A DNA stretch of 64,000 bases, from the NCBI RefSeq assembly GCF_963924675.1, contig NC_089220.1, positions 161,919,270 to 161,983,269 of the forward strand, given 5' to 3'. Of the stretch, positions 1-11,796 are shown piece after piece (within the stretch, counting starts at the first letter, position 1; every line of letters starts with the position of its first letter). The notes beneath the pieces were generated by a model, which was not told the origin of the DNA, made no database searches, and saw only the letters and a list, made by a program, of their open reading frames with translations. Position numbers and translations under genes: made by a program. The stretch is from Phocoena phocoena (taxonomy: Eukaryota; Chordata; Mammalia; Artiodactyla; Phocoenidae).

Positions 1-529
1 GGGGTTCAAGAAGCAATCATGTGTAAGGAGAACTGGTATTTACCAGTTCATTATATGAGTAATTCTATACAACTATTGACTACAGCAAAAGGCAGTAAGA
101 ATTACCCCAACAATAACAATAAATATAGTGATAACTAATTTTGAGATTAAATATTTTAAAAATAAATCACTGAGATAAATAAAAATACGTATACTAACTT
201 AAATAGTATGCAATCAGGTCAGGGTGTTATGAAGGGAAAAACCAGTGGGAAAATAACATTCAACACTGTATGGTTGCAAGCAATAAAATCATTTGTGCTA
301 GTAAAACAGAAAATGCCATCAAAAATTATAAAGAAAATGAGAAATTACAGGTAAAGAGTTTTAGGAATGAAAATGACTCACAAACACTCTGAAGATTACA
401 GAAACAATGAGAAAATATCATGGATAGCTTTTTTTTCTCACAAATTTGAAGACAGATGAAATAAACAACTTTCTAGAAAAACATGCATTACAAAAACTTG
501 TCATGAAGAAAGAGAAAACCATGAATAAA
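1..529. other. AT-rich sequence, nothing recognised
   Basis: No gene, RNA gene or confidently recognised repeat. The 103-codon frames that begin around 446 run into the neighbouring SINE and are chance frames. Confidence 0.5.
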
Positions 530-542
530 CCAACATCTTTTT

Positions 543-911
543 TAAAAAAAAATTTATTATTTTTATTCTTGGCTGTGTTGGGTCTTCGTTGCTGTGCGCG
601 GGCTTTCTCTAGTTGTGGCGAGCGGGAGCTACTCTTCATTGTGGTGCACGGGTGCCTCATTGCGGTGGATTCTCGTTGCAGAGCATGGGCTCTAGGCCCA
701 CGGGCTTCAGTAGTTGTGGCATGTGGGCTCAGTAGTTGTGTCATGTGGGCTCAGTAGTTGTGACTCACGAACTCTAGAGTGCAGGCTCAGTAGTTGTGGC
801 ACATGGGCTTAGTTGCTTCGCAGCATGTAGCATCTTCCCAGACCAGGGCTCGAACCCGTGTCCCCTGCATTGGCAGGCAGATTTTTAACCACTGCACCAC
901 CAGGGAAGCCC
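543..911 (-). mobile_element. CHR-type tRNA-derived SINE, long form, with target-site duplication
   Basis: Read on the minus strand, the element starts with the tRNA-like head (gggcttccctggtggtgcag, ending at 911) and contains a B-box-like GGTTCGAGCCC. It carries a body rich in repeated 'cacaactactgagc' modules and ends in an A-rich tail (541-560 on the plus strand). A direct repeat, ccaacatctttttt, flanks it (about 530-543 and 912-924). At about 370 bp it is the long CHR form. CHR SINEs are tRNA-Glu derived, transcribed by Pol III and mobilised by L1. Confidence 0.9.
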
Positions 912-924
912 CCAACATCTTTTT

Positions 925-3265
925 AAAATAAAATTTAAATTGATATTTAGAAATTTACTCATAAAGAACATGCTGATACAAACTTATGTAAACTTCAATT
1001 TAAAAAAACTTACACATTTAAAGGGCTATTATTATCTTGAAAAAATTATGACAAGTTGACTTACAAATTTAATAAGCTAACAGTTACTGTTTTTATGTGC
1101 CAGATACTTTTCTAAATGCTTTACATAGATTAACTCATTACCATCCTCAAATCCTAAATCAAATACTAGTGAACATAATTCAGTAATATATTAGAATACA
1201 TGATGACCAAATAGAATTATCTCAAAAAATTAAGAATGATTTAACTTTAACATTAGATAATCTATCAGTATGGTGTTCTACGTTAATATAAGAAGGGAGA
1301 AAATCATGTAATCTATAGGTACAGATCATTGATAAAAATTATTTTTCGGCCCCCTCTGCAGTTTGGTATGGCCACATTCTGGGTAATAGCTTATAATCAT
1401 CTGGGATCCTTTCCTGGAAACAGCAGATTCATGTCTTTCTCCTTCTCTTCTTTAGTCCTTCCTCCATCCTACTCTTTGGATGTTGCCATCTTAGACTGTG
1501 AGATTGAGACCAGCTATGACAGTCAACAGCATAAAGGAAGCTGGGTCTCCAGACACCCTGGAGCAGTGTTTGTCTAATAATTTTTTGATCACAGATGACT
1601 AAATAATTAATAGGTTCTGGGAAATTTGTGATTTTCACATTGCATACACTGAAAGGAAAAATCATAAGGGTTAACACCTAAGAAATGCATCTACTGAGCC
1701 ATGGTTTTACTATGTGCTGAAGCCAGTTACTCTGAGAGACGGATGTTTCTGTCTTTGTGATATTACACCTTCAACTTGGAGGACTTTTATGTAGAGATAA
1801 TATAGACTAGCATACATTCTTATTTCAAATTTATTTGACTTCCTTAATGCAACCATTGACATCTAAGATAATAATTTCCATAATAATTCCCAAGATTGAA
1901 TTTTCAATAGCAAAGAGAGCAATTTGTTTCCCCAAATAGTAAAACATGAAAACAGAACATCCAAGTTTAATAACTGGTAAACTGCAACTTAGATAAAAAC
2001 CACCAACAGACTGATTACTTTAAATTGAAAGTCACTATCAATGTTGTTTTTGATTCTTTATAACACTAACTCAACCCTTATCCTCATCTTGATCTTCCCT
2101 GTGGTTATAATTAGTGCTGTGGATTTATTAGGCCAAGGTTCAGACACAAGAAACAAAGATAAAGCAACATATATTTGAACTTTGATCTGCTGCTGCTTCT
2201 TGGTGATAAAATCTTAGTTTTACTAAGTGGCGAGTGAAATGACACCAGGCAAAAAAATAGCATGTGTCAGTGGGAAGGAGAAATGATAAAAGAAAGCTAT
2301 TAAGAAACAGTCAAGAGCTATCCAGAAAATTCAAGAAATTGTTAACACCATTTCAGCCAAAGAATTCTTTCTTTGCATCTATTAAGGCTAATATTTCAAA
2401 GTATAATCCAGATTGTACACAAAGTAACTATTTTAATCTCTTACAAATAAATGGTTTGGTAAAAAGGAATGGTAGTTTGAAATTATAGGTTACTTTTTAC
2501 TGAAAATTAAGATATTATTTTCTTCCTTTTCCCCCTGTATCCCTAATTAGCACAGGCAATTGGAAAAGAGTTATAGCAGGTGTTAAGGTGATTTTTGGGA
2601 CTCAATGTAAAGGTTCTAATAATGTTGTGACACTTCCTGGTCCTCAACTATAAAGTTAAGGAAAAATATATTTATTATGGAGAGGATTGAAATACCTCAG
2701 AGTTTTTACTTGGCCTTATATTTCTAGTTTCAGATATCTATTGATTCTGTTTTCAGTCTAGATTTAGAAGAAAGAAGTAGTATTGCAGAAGCTCCTCCCA
2801 AATAAGCTTTCAATTCCAGCTTAGTTTTTAATCTGTAAATGCCATATCATGCAAATCTCATTTTAATCTCAAGCACCCAGAAGCTGCCACTTATAGAACA
2901 CTAAAAATTTCAACCAATGTCCAGTTTGCAGCATGAAATGAGCTATTAATACAGAAACAGCAAATGGTATGTGAAAAGCTGGAGTAAGATAATGTGTCAT
3001 GCATTAACAAATAGGGTAATATACATTTTTCTAGTGCCTCAAAATGGAAACGGAATATGAAATAATGAGAAATAAAACATGTTTTGTTCAGCCTTAAAAA
3101 ATAGAGTGGAATGACTAAAATGACTGAAACCTTTGAGAGAAATAAGTTTACAACAAATAAAATACTGGCCTAAAAATAAAAATAACTAAAAAAAAAAAAA
3201 GAAAATACTAACCTATATAGCTGAGAATAAAACAAGGACTTTGTAAGATGTTAAAGGACTCAAAA
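925..3265. other. AT-rich sequence with one MIR-like patch
   Basis: Mostly unique-looking AT-rich DNA. About 1070-1180 (cagttactg...tgccagatac...taactcatta) resembles a MIR in minus orientation. An A-run lies at 3188-3201. No frame shows coding character. Confidence 0.4.
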
Positions 3266-3269
3266 AGTC

Positions 3270-3540
3270 ATGGATAGGAAATAAAATAAATCCTCATTAT
3301 TCACAGATATCATATTTGCAAATTTTCCTACTTGCCAAAGATTATTTGTAACCCCCAAATTAATACTTACTATGCATTTGTCATTTGTGGAAATGCAGAG
3401 TGGTGAAATATTTGAGTTGGCTGAAGCTCATGTTCTCAACTGAAGTTGAACAGGTGATGTTCTTCCTTCTTGGTTCAGCTGTCAAACTGTAAACAAAAGA
3501 AAACAATAAAAACCCTTTTCATGGTCTATTTAGTACCAAG
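3270..3540 (+). repeat. Old mammalian interspersed repeat, left part (family not named)
   Basis: The run from 'cctcattattcacagatatcatatttgc' to 'catggtctatttagtacca' matches a dispersed mammalian repeat that I recall but cannot name. Its continuation appears beyond the L1, from about 9739 to 9945, so the repeat was split by later insertions. Confidence 0.45.
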
Positions 3541-3662
3541 TCTTACTCAATGTCACTAGTCGTCAGGGAAGTGCAAATGAAAACCACACCTGTTAGGATG
3601 ACTGGGTGGAAATGCAAAATGGTACCACTGCTATGCAAAATGATATGGAGTTATCATTTTGC
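3541..3662 (+). mobile_element. Short L1 ORF2 fragment, plus strand
   Basis: The text 'tcaatgtcactagtcgtcagggaa' followed by 'caaatgaaaaccacacctgttaggatg' and 'atatggagtt' is the familiar 3' part of L1 ORF2 in sense orientation, about 120 bp. It is severely truncated and lies next to the 3' end of the large antisense L1. Confidence 0.6.
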
Positions 3663-4050
3663 ACATTTTTGTGCTTTTTTTTCTTTTCTTTAAACATCTT
3701 TATTGGAGTATAATTGCTTTACAATGGTGCGTTACTTTCTGCTGTATAACAAAGCGAATCAGCTATACATATATATACACCCCCATATCTCCTCCCTCTT
3801 GTGTCTCCCTCCCACCCTCCCTATTCCCCCCCTCTAAATGGACACAAAGCACGAGCTGATCTCCCTGTGCTATGCGGCTGCTTCCCAAGAGCTATTTTAC
3901 ATTTGGTAGTATATATAAGTCCATGTCACTCTCCACTTCATCCAGCTTACCCTTCCCCCTCTCTGTGTCCTCAAGTCCATTCTGTACCTCTGTGTCTTTA
4001 TTCCTGTCCTGCCTGTAGGTTCTTCAGAATGATTTTTTTTTTTAGATTCC

Positions 4051-7000
4051 TTATATATGTGTTAGCATACGGTATTTATTTTTCTCTTTCTGACTTACTT
4101 CATTCTGTGTGACAGACTCTAGGTCCATCCACATCACTACAAATAACTCAATTTCGTTTCTTTTTATGGCTGAGTAATACTCCATTGAATATATGTGCCC
4201 CATCTTCATTATCCATTCATCTGTCTGTGGGCACTTAGGTTGCTTCCATGGCCTGGTTATTATAAATAGAGCTGCAATGAACATTGTGGTACATGACTCT
4301 TTTTGAATTATGGTTTTCTCGGGGTATATGCCCAGTAGTGGGGTTGCTGGGTCGTATGGTAGTTCTATTTTTAGTTCTTTAAGGAAGCTCCATCCTGTTC
4401 TCCATAGTGGTTGTATCAATTTACATTCCCACCAACAGTGCAAGAGGGTTCCCTTTTCTCCACACCCTCTTCAGCATTTATTGTTTGTAGATTATTTGAT
4501 GATGGCCATTCTGACTGGTGTGAGGTGATACCTCATTGTAGTTTTGATTTGCATTTCTCTAATGATTAATGATGTTGAGCATCCCTTCATGTATTTGTTG
4601 GCAGAAGAGAAATGTGTATTTAGGTCTTCTGCCCATTTTTGGATTGGGTTGTTTGTTTTTTAGATATTGAGCTACATGAGCTGCTTATATATTTTGGAGA
4701 TTAATCCTTTTCAGTTGCTTCGTTTGCAAATATTTTCTCCCATTCTCAGGGTTGTCTTTTTGTCTTTTTTATGGTTTCCTTTGCTGTGCAAAAGCTTTGA
4801 AGTTTCATTAGGTCCCATTTGTTTTTGTTTTTATTTCCATTTCTCTAGGAGGTGGATCAAAAAGGATATTGCTGTAATTTATGTCATGGAGTGTTCTGCC
4901 TATGTTTTCCTCTAAGAGTTCTATAGTGTCTGGCCTTACATTTAGGTCTTTAATCCATTTTGAGTTTCTTTTTGTGTATGGTGTTAGGGAGTGTTCTAAT
5001 TTAATTCTCTTACATGTAACTGTCCAGTTTTCCCAGCACCAGTTATTAAAGAGGCTGCCTTTTCTCCATTTTATATTCTTGCCTCCTTTATCACAAATAA
5101 GGTGATCATATGTGCATGGGTTTACCTGTGGGCTTTCTATCCTGTTCCATTGATCTATATTTCTGTTTTTGTGCCAGTACCATACTGGCTTGATGACTGT
5201 AGCTTTGCAATATAATCTGAAGTCAGGGAGCCTGATTTCTCCAGCTCTGTTTTTCTTTCTCAAGATTGCTTTTGCTATTCAGAGTCTTTTGTGTTTCCAT
5301 ACAAATTGTGAAATTTTTTGTTCTAGTTCCATGAAAAATGCCATTAGTAGTTTGATAGGGATTGCATTGAATCTGTAGATTGCTTTGGGTAGTAGAGTCA
5401 TTTTCACGCTGTTGATTCTTCCATTCCAACATCATGGTATATCTCTCCATCTGTTTGTATCATCTTTAATTTCTTTCATCAATGTCTTTTAGTTTTCTGC
5501 ATAGTGGTCTTTTGTCTCCTTAGGTAGGTTTATTCCTAGGTATTTTATTCTTTTTGTTGCAGTGGTAAAAGGGAGTGTTTCCTTAATTTCTCTTTCAGAT
5601 TTTTCATTGTTATTGTATAGGAATGCAAGAGATTTCTGTGCATTAACTTTGTATCCTGCTACTTTACCAAATTCATTGATTAGCTCTAGTAGTTTTCTGG
5701 TAGCATCTTTAGGACTCTCTATGTATAGTATCATGTCATCTGCAAACAGTGACAATTTTACTTCCTCTTTTCTGATTTGGATTCCTTTTATTTCTTTTTC
5801 TTCTCTGATTGCTGTGGCAAAAACTTCCAAAATTATGTTGAATAAGAGTGGTGAGAGTGGGCAACCTTGTCTTGTTCCTTATCTTAGAGGAAATGGTTTG
5901 TTTTTCACCATTAAGAATGATGTTGGCTGTGTATTTGTCATATATGGCCTTTATTATGTTGATGTAAGTTCCCTCTATACCTACTTTCTAGAAGGTTTTT
6001 ATCATAAATAGGTGTTGAATTTTGTCAAGCTTTTTCTGCATCTATTGATATGATTATGTGATTTTTGTCCTTCAGTTTGTTAATATGGTTTTTCTCCTTC
6101 AATTTGTTAATATGGTATATCCCATTGACTGATTTGCATATATTGAATAATGCTTACATTCCTTGGATAAACCCCACTTGGTCATGGTGTATGATCCTTT
6201 TAATGTGCTGTTGGGTTCTGTTTGCTAGTATTTTGTTGAGGTTTTTTTCATCTATATTCATCAATGATATTGGTCTGTAATTTTCTTTTTTTGTAGTATC
6301 TTTGTCTGGTTTTGGTATCAGGGTGATGGTGGTCTCATAGAATGAGTTTGGGAGTGTTCCTTCTTGTGCCATTTTTTGGAAGAGTTTGAGAAGGATGGGT
6401 GTTAACTCTTCTCTAAATGTTTGATAAAATTCACCTGTGAAGCCATCTGGTCCTGGGCTTTTGTTAGTTGGAAGATTTTTTAATCACAGTTTCAATTTCA
6501 TTACTTGTGATTGGTCTGTTCATATTTTCTGTTTCTTCCTGATTCAGTCTTGGAAGGTTATACCTTTCTAAGAATTTGTCCATTTCTTCCAGGTTGTCCA
6601 TTTTATTGGCATGTAGTTGCTTGTATTAGTCTCTTAGGATGCTTTTTATTTCTGCAGTGTCAGTTGTTACTCTCTTTTTTCATTTCTAATTCTACTGATT
6701 TTAGTCTTCCCGTTTTTTTCTTGATGAGTCTGGCTAATGAATTATCAGTTTTGTTTATCTTCTCAGAGAAACAGCTTTTAGGTTAATTGATCTTTGCTAT
6801 TGTTTCCTTCATTTCTTTTTCATTTATTTCTCCTCTGATCTTGATGATTTCTTTCCTTCTGCTAACTTTGGGGGTTTTTTGTTCTTTTTCTAATTGCTTT
6901 AGGTGTAAGGTTAAGTTGTTTATTTGAGGTGTTTCTTATTTCTTGAGGTAGGAGTGTATTGCTGTAAACTTCCCTCTTAGACCTGCTTTTGCCGCATCCT

Positions 7001-7852
7001 ATAGGTTTTGGGTTGTTGTGTTTTTGCTGTCATTTCTTTCTAATTATTTTTTGATTTCCTCTTTGATTTCTGCAGTGATCTCTTGGTTATTTAGTAGTGT
7101 ATCCATTAGCCTCCATGTGTTTGTGTTTTTTACAGATATTTCCCTGTAACTGATATCTAGTCTCATAGCATTGTGGTCGGAAAAGTTACTTGATATGCTT
7201 TCAATTTTCTTAACTTTACCAAGGCTTGATTTATGACCCAAGATAGGATCCATCCTGGAGAACGTTCCATGAACACTTGAGAAGAATGTGTAATCTGTGG
7301 TTTTTGGATGGAATGTCCTATAAATACCAATTAAGTCCATCTTGTTTTATGTATCATTTAAAGCTTGTGTTTCCTTATTTACTTTCATTTTGGATGATCT
7401 GTCAATTGGTGAAATTGGGGTGTTAAAGTCCCCTACTAAGATTGTGTTACTGTCAATTTCCCCTTTTATGGCTGTTAGCATTTTCCTTATGTATGCAGGT
7501 GCTCCTATGTTGGTGCATAAATAGTTACAACTGTTATATCTTCTTCTTGAATTGACCCCTTGATCATTGCATAGTGTCCTTCTTTGTCTCTTGTAATAGT
7601 CTTTATTGTAAAGTCTATTTTGTCTGATATGAGAATTGCTACTCCAGCTTTCTTTTGAGTTCCATTTGCATGGAGTATCTTTTTCCATCCCCTCACTTTC
7701 AGCCTGTATGTGTCCCTAGGTCTGAAATGGGTGTCTTGTAGACAGCATATGTATGGGTCTTGTTTTTGTATCCATTCAGCCAGTCTATGTCTTTTGGTTG
7801 GAGCATTTAATCCATTTACATTTAAAGTAGTTATATATGTTCCTATTACCAT
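4051..7852 (-). pseudogene. L1 ORF2 (endonuclease/reverse transcriptase), disrupted
   Basis: The span is 3802 bp, close to the roughly 1275 codons of a normal L1 ORF2. The minus-strand start at 7852 opens with an AP-endonuclease-type N-terminus (TLNVNGLNAPTKRHRLAEW). The reverse-transcriptase region is seen at 6372-6154 (LIPKPDKD, then [10 protein letters not shown]) and at 5830-5489 ([11 protein letters not shown], the catalytic FADD box). The C-terminal part is seen at 5263-4808 and 4443-4051, ending at TAA 4051-4053. These parts fall in at least eight separate open frames, so frameshifts and stops have accumulated. Key catalytic motifs can still be read, but no continuous protein can be made. 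Confidence 0.9.
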
Positions 7853-7910
7853 TTTCTTAATTGTTCTGTGTTTGTTTTTGTAGGTCTTTTTCTCCCCTTG
7901 TGTTTCCTGC

Positions 7911-8794
7911 CTAGAGAAGTTCCTTTAGCATTTGTTGTAGAACTGGGTTAGTGGTGCTGAAATCTCTTAGCTTTTGCTTATCTGTAAAGGTTTTACTTTT
8001 TCCTTTGAATCTGAATGATATCCTTACTGCATAGAGTAGTATTTGTTTTAGGTTTTTCCGTTTCATCACTTTAAATATGTCCTGCCAGTCTCTTCTGGCC
8101 TGCAGAGTTTCTGCTGAAAGATCAGTTGTTAACCTTATGGGGATTCCCTTGTATGTTAATTGTTGCTTTTCCCTTGCTGCTTTTAATATTTTTTCGTTGT
8201 ATTTAATTTTTGATAGTTTGTTTAATGTGTGTCTTGTGTGTTTCTCCTTGGATTCGTCCTGTATGGGACTCTCTGTGCTTCCTGTACTTGATTGACTACT
8301 TTCTTAACCATATTAGGGAAGTTTTCAGCTATAATCTCTCCAAATATTTTCTCAGTCCCTTTATTTTCCTCTTCTTCTGGGACCCCTATATTTCAAATGT
8401 TGGTGCGATTAATGTTCTCCCAGAAGTCTCAAAGCTTGTCCTCAATTCTTTTCATTCTTTTTTATTTATTGTGCTCTGTTGTAGTTATTTCCACTATTTT
8501 ATCTTCCAGGTCACTTATCCGTTTTTCTGCCTCAGTTATTCTGCATTGATTCCTTCTAGAGAACTTTTAATTTCATTTATTGTGGTGTTCATCATTGTTT
8601 GCTCTTTAGTTCTTCTCGGTTCTTGTTAAACATTTCTTGTATTTTCTCCATTCTGTTTCCAAGATTTTGGATCATCTCTACTATCATTACTGTGAATTAT
8701 TTTTCAGGTAGATTACCTATTTCCTCTTCATTTGTTTGGGTGGTGGGTTTTTACCTTGCTCCTTCATCTGCTATGTATTTTTCTGTCTTTTCAT
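7911..8794 (-). pseudogene. L1 ORF1 (RNA-binding protein), disrupted
   Basis: On the minus strand, ATG at 8794 begins MKRQKNT and then meets TAG as the eighth codon, after which the ORF1-like reading (QMKEQG) continues. Near the other end, the sense of 8110-8060 reads like the ORF1 C-terminal domain (SAETLQARRDWQDIFKVMK), and the frame finishes at TAG 7911-7913 after a MLKELL-type end. The length is about 295 codons, normal for mammalian L1 ORF1, but 884 bp is not a multiple of three, so at least one indel is present. A spacer of about 58 bp separates it from ORF2. Confidence 0.8.
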
Positions 8795-9738
8795 TTTGCT
8801 TAACTTACTTTGTTTGGGGTCTCCGTTTCATAGGCTGCAGGTTCATAATTCCCGTAATTTGTGGTGTCTGCTCCCAGTGGGTAAGGTTTGTTCAGTGGGT
8901 TGTGTAGGCTGCCTGGTGGAGGGGACTGGTGCCTGTGTTCTGGTGATGAGGCTGGATCTTGTCTTTCTGGTGAACAGGGCCATATCTGGTGGTGTGTTTT
9001 GGGGTGTCTGTGAACTTGTTATCATTTTAGGCAGCCTCTCTGCTAATTGGTGGGTTTGTTTTCTTGTCTCCCTAGTTGTTTTGCATGGGGCATCCAGCAC
9101 TGGAGCTTGCTGGCCGTTGGGTGGAGCTGGGTCCTAGCTTCAGAAAGAGATCTCTGGGAGAGGTTATGCTGTTTGATATTACATGGGGCCAGGATGTCTC
9201 TGGTGGACCAATGTCCTGACCTTGGGTCTCCCACCTCAGAGGCTCAGGCCTGATACCTGGCCAGAGCACCAAGACCCTGTCAGCCACACAGCTCAGAAGA
9301 AAAGGGAGAAAAAAGAAAAAAAATAATAATTAAAATAAAATAATGTTATTAAAATAGAAAAGAATTATTAAAAGATAAAAAAGTAATAAAGAGAGAAAGA
9401 AAGAAGAGAGCAAGCAGGCCAAAAAACCAGTCCTCCAATGATAACAAACACTAAAAACTATACTAAAAAAAAAGAAAAACAATAAATCCCCCCAAACAAA
9501 CAGTCAGAACCCTAGGACAAATGGAGAAAGCAAAGCTTTTAGGAAGTCCGAAGTCTTCTGTCAGCATTCAGTAGGTGTTCTGTAGGAGTTGTTCCACAAG
9601 TAGATGTAGTTTTGATGTATTTGTGGGGAGTAAGGTGATCTCCACCTCTTACTCCTCTGCTCTCTTGAAAGCACCCTTCATGATCTGGACCCTCTCCTAG
9701 AGGTCCGTGTGGAAATCCATCTTGGATAGAGTGAGTTC
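8795..9738 (-). promoter_or_regulatory. L1 5'UTR/internal promoter region
   Basis: This 0.94-kb segment lies between ORF1 and the 5' target-site duplication. It includes a GC-richer part (8860-9290), a purine-rich A/G tract (9296-9540) and the terminal segment with the CAAGATGG motif. In mammalian L1s this region holds the internal Pol II promoter. Its activity here is unknown. Confidence 0.7.
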
Positions 9739-10000
9739 CATTTTTGTGCTTTTTGTTGATGACTTCGTTGTTTAAAATTGGCCCCAAGGATAGTGCTGAA
9801 ATACTGCCTACTATGCACAAGTGCAGGAAGGCAGTGGTGTGTCTTATGGACAAAATACGTGTGTTAGGTAAGTTTCTTTCAGATATGAGTTCTAGTGTTA
9901 ATGAATCAACTTTTAGCTGTGAGTTCAGTGTTAATGAATCAACAATATATGTAACAACAGTATGTATACATACAGAATTTTTCCTTGACTTATGGAGCGA
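9739..10000 (+). repeat. Old interspersed repeat, right part
   Basis: Continues the repeat seen at 3270-3540 ('gttgatgacttcgttgtttaaaattggcccc', then 'gacaaaatacgtgtgttag', then 'gttaatgaatcaacaatat'). A 33-34 bp direct duplication around 'gtgttaatgaatcaac' lies at 9890-9943. The family is not named. Confidence 0.4.
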
Positions 10001-10359
10001 GTTGGAAGTTATATTTAGGGAGAAAAAGAATGAAGACCCGATGGAGACTTTAATAGATGACTTTTGATTTTGCCATTGGGTATTTATTTTTCTCTGGAGA
10101 GAATACACCTGTTATCTTCTGGAGAACCATATATTCCTCTCTACCTAGAAAAAAAAATCAAACTGTGCTTTTCGTTACACTCAGTACCTTTACGTCTGGT
10201 CACCAAATGTGTGCATTTTTTCTCACATCAGCCAAATTTTAATACCAGCTGGGTGTCCTATAGTTCAATTCATTTCTGATACTACCTACTGGAATTAGTG
10301 TCAAATCCCTCAAGGTAAGGGCTTTGAAGTCTCAGGTTGTCACCTGTACTTCTGACCAA

Positions 10360-10950
10360 TTTGCTATAAACTGGAGGTCTTGGGAACCTTGGGTTTGTTA
10401 ATTTACTAGTGCAGCTCATAGAACTCAAGGAAATACTTATAGTTTACCAGTTTATTATAATAAAGGATACAGATGAAGGGCCATATGGAGAGATACCTAA
10501 GCTAAGTTCTGAAAAGGTCCCGAACATGGGAACCTTGGGAACTTCTGTCCCCATGAAGTTGGGGTGTGCCACCTCCTGGCAAGTGGATTTGTTTCTTAAC
10601 CTGACAGCTCTCTGAACTCCATACTTTTAGGATTTTTATGGAGGCTTCATTATATAGGCATGATCAATTTTTAACTCAATTTCTTGCTCCTCTCCCCACT
10701 CTAGAAATGGGGGTAGGCCTGAAAGTTCCAAGCTTCAAATCATGGCTTGATCTCTGACGACCAGCCCCTTTCCAAGAATCTGCCGAGAGTCACCTCATTG
10801 GAACAAAAGAAGCTTCTAACACCAAGGAAGTATCAAGAGATTTAGGAGCCCTGTGTCACATACTCCTGTCACTCAGGAAATTTCAAGGGTTTTAGGACCT
10901 CTGTGTTAGGAAATTAGGAAATGGAATCAAAGACCAAATATTAATAGGAA
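10360..10950. repeat. Old dispersed repeat-like sequence (family uncertain)
   Basis: The phrases 'gtttaccagtttattataataaaggata', 'tttttatggaggcttcattatataggcatgat' and 'ttccaagggttttagga'-like text at 10880 belong to a common mammalian repeat, possibly an LTR, that I recognise but cannot assign. No coding potential. Confidence 0.35.
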
Positions 10951-11459
10951 CCTGGGGCAGAGACTAGGTGCTCAAGTAGTAGACCTTTAACTCAGTCTTG
11001 GCCCCTCTGAACACCACGTTTCACTGGCCAAAGGGATTGATTTAATGATGGACTTGAAACCACGTCAGAGCCAAGAACGTGTCTGCTGGGACTGTTGGAG
11101 GAGAGACGCATGTGCTTTCATTGTTCCATTTAGCTCCCTGTAGTCAAGAAGAATGGCTGTCCTAGCCAAGGATAAAATCTGAGAATGAAGCCAATCCAGG
11201 GACAGACAGCTCGGAGAGAAGGAAGCTGAGTCCTGTGGCAGTGCTTCACATTCTGGATTGGACTTCTCAGCCGTCTTGGCAATAGCTTCCTTTTTTAAAT
11301 GAAAAATACTAATTTTATTCTGATTTTTAAATTTCACAACTAAGAGTACTAATAGCTACAGATACCCAACTATTGCCAGTCCCAAATTTCAGAGCTGATG
11401 AATGCTTTAGCATCAAATCTCACATGTTGCCTTGCTTAGCATAATATAGACGGAAGTGG
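10951..11459. other. No recognised feature
   Basis: Unassigned sequence. The 90-codon minus frame at 11065-11337 has no recognisable domain and is taken as chance. Confidence 0.4.
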
Positions 11460-11472
11460 GCAGTGATTTATT

Positions 11473-11783
11473 TATTTATTTACTTATTTTTAAAATAAAT
11501 TTATTCATTTATTTATTTTTGGCTGTGTTGGGTCTTCGTTTCTGTGCGAGGGCTTTCTCTAGTTGTGGCAAGCGGGGGCCACTCTTCATCGCGGTGCGCG
11601 GGCCTCTCACTGTCGCGGCCTCTCTTGCTGCGGAGCACAGGCTCCAGACGCGCAGAGCTCAGTATTTGTAGCTCACGGGCCCAGCTGCTCCGTGGCACGT
11701 GGGATCTTCCCAGACCAGGGTTTGAACCCGTGTCCCCTGCCTTGGCAGGCAGACTCCCAACGACTGCGCCACCAGGGAAGCCC
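11473..11783 (-). mobile_element. CHR SINE with target-site duplication
   Basis: Minus-strand CHR copy with tRNA-like head at 11783 and an A/T-rich tail at 11466-11517. It is flanked by gcagtgatttatt (11460-11472) and gcagtgacttatt (11784-11796), 12 of 13 matching. It is GC-rich in the body, with many CpG remnants. Confidence 0.9.
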
Positions 11784-11796
11784 GCAGTGACTTATT

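Larger units (their letters stand above)
3680..9738 (-). mobile_element. Near full-length L1 LINE, minus strand
   Basis: The element is about 6.06 kb and flanked by the 16-bp direct repeat catttttgtgcttttt (3664-3679 and 9739-9754). On the element's sense strand this reads aaaaagcacaaaaatg, the A-rich start expected for L1 endonuclease target sites. The order on the minus strand is 5'UTR, ORF1, a short spacer, ORF2, then a 3'UTR with AATAAA at 3699-3704 and an A-rich tail. ORF2 and ORF1 are both broken, so the copy is inactive by itself. A CAAGATGG motif (9717-9724, minus strand) lies close to the 5' end, where L1 promoters often carry a YY1-type site. Confidence 0.93.

Noticed and set aside
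702..806. CRISPR-like spaced repeats
   Set aside because: The repeats are contiguous modules of a SINE body without unique spacers, in a vertebrate genome.
9539..10108. 189-codon minus-strand open frame
   Set aside because: It spans the L1 5'UTR boundary and the flanking old repeat, including the target-site duplication, and has no domain.
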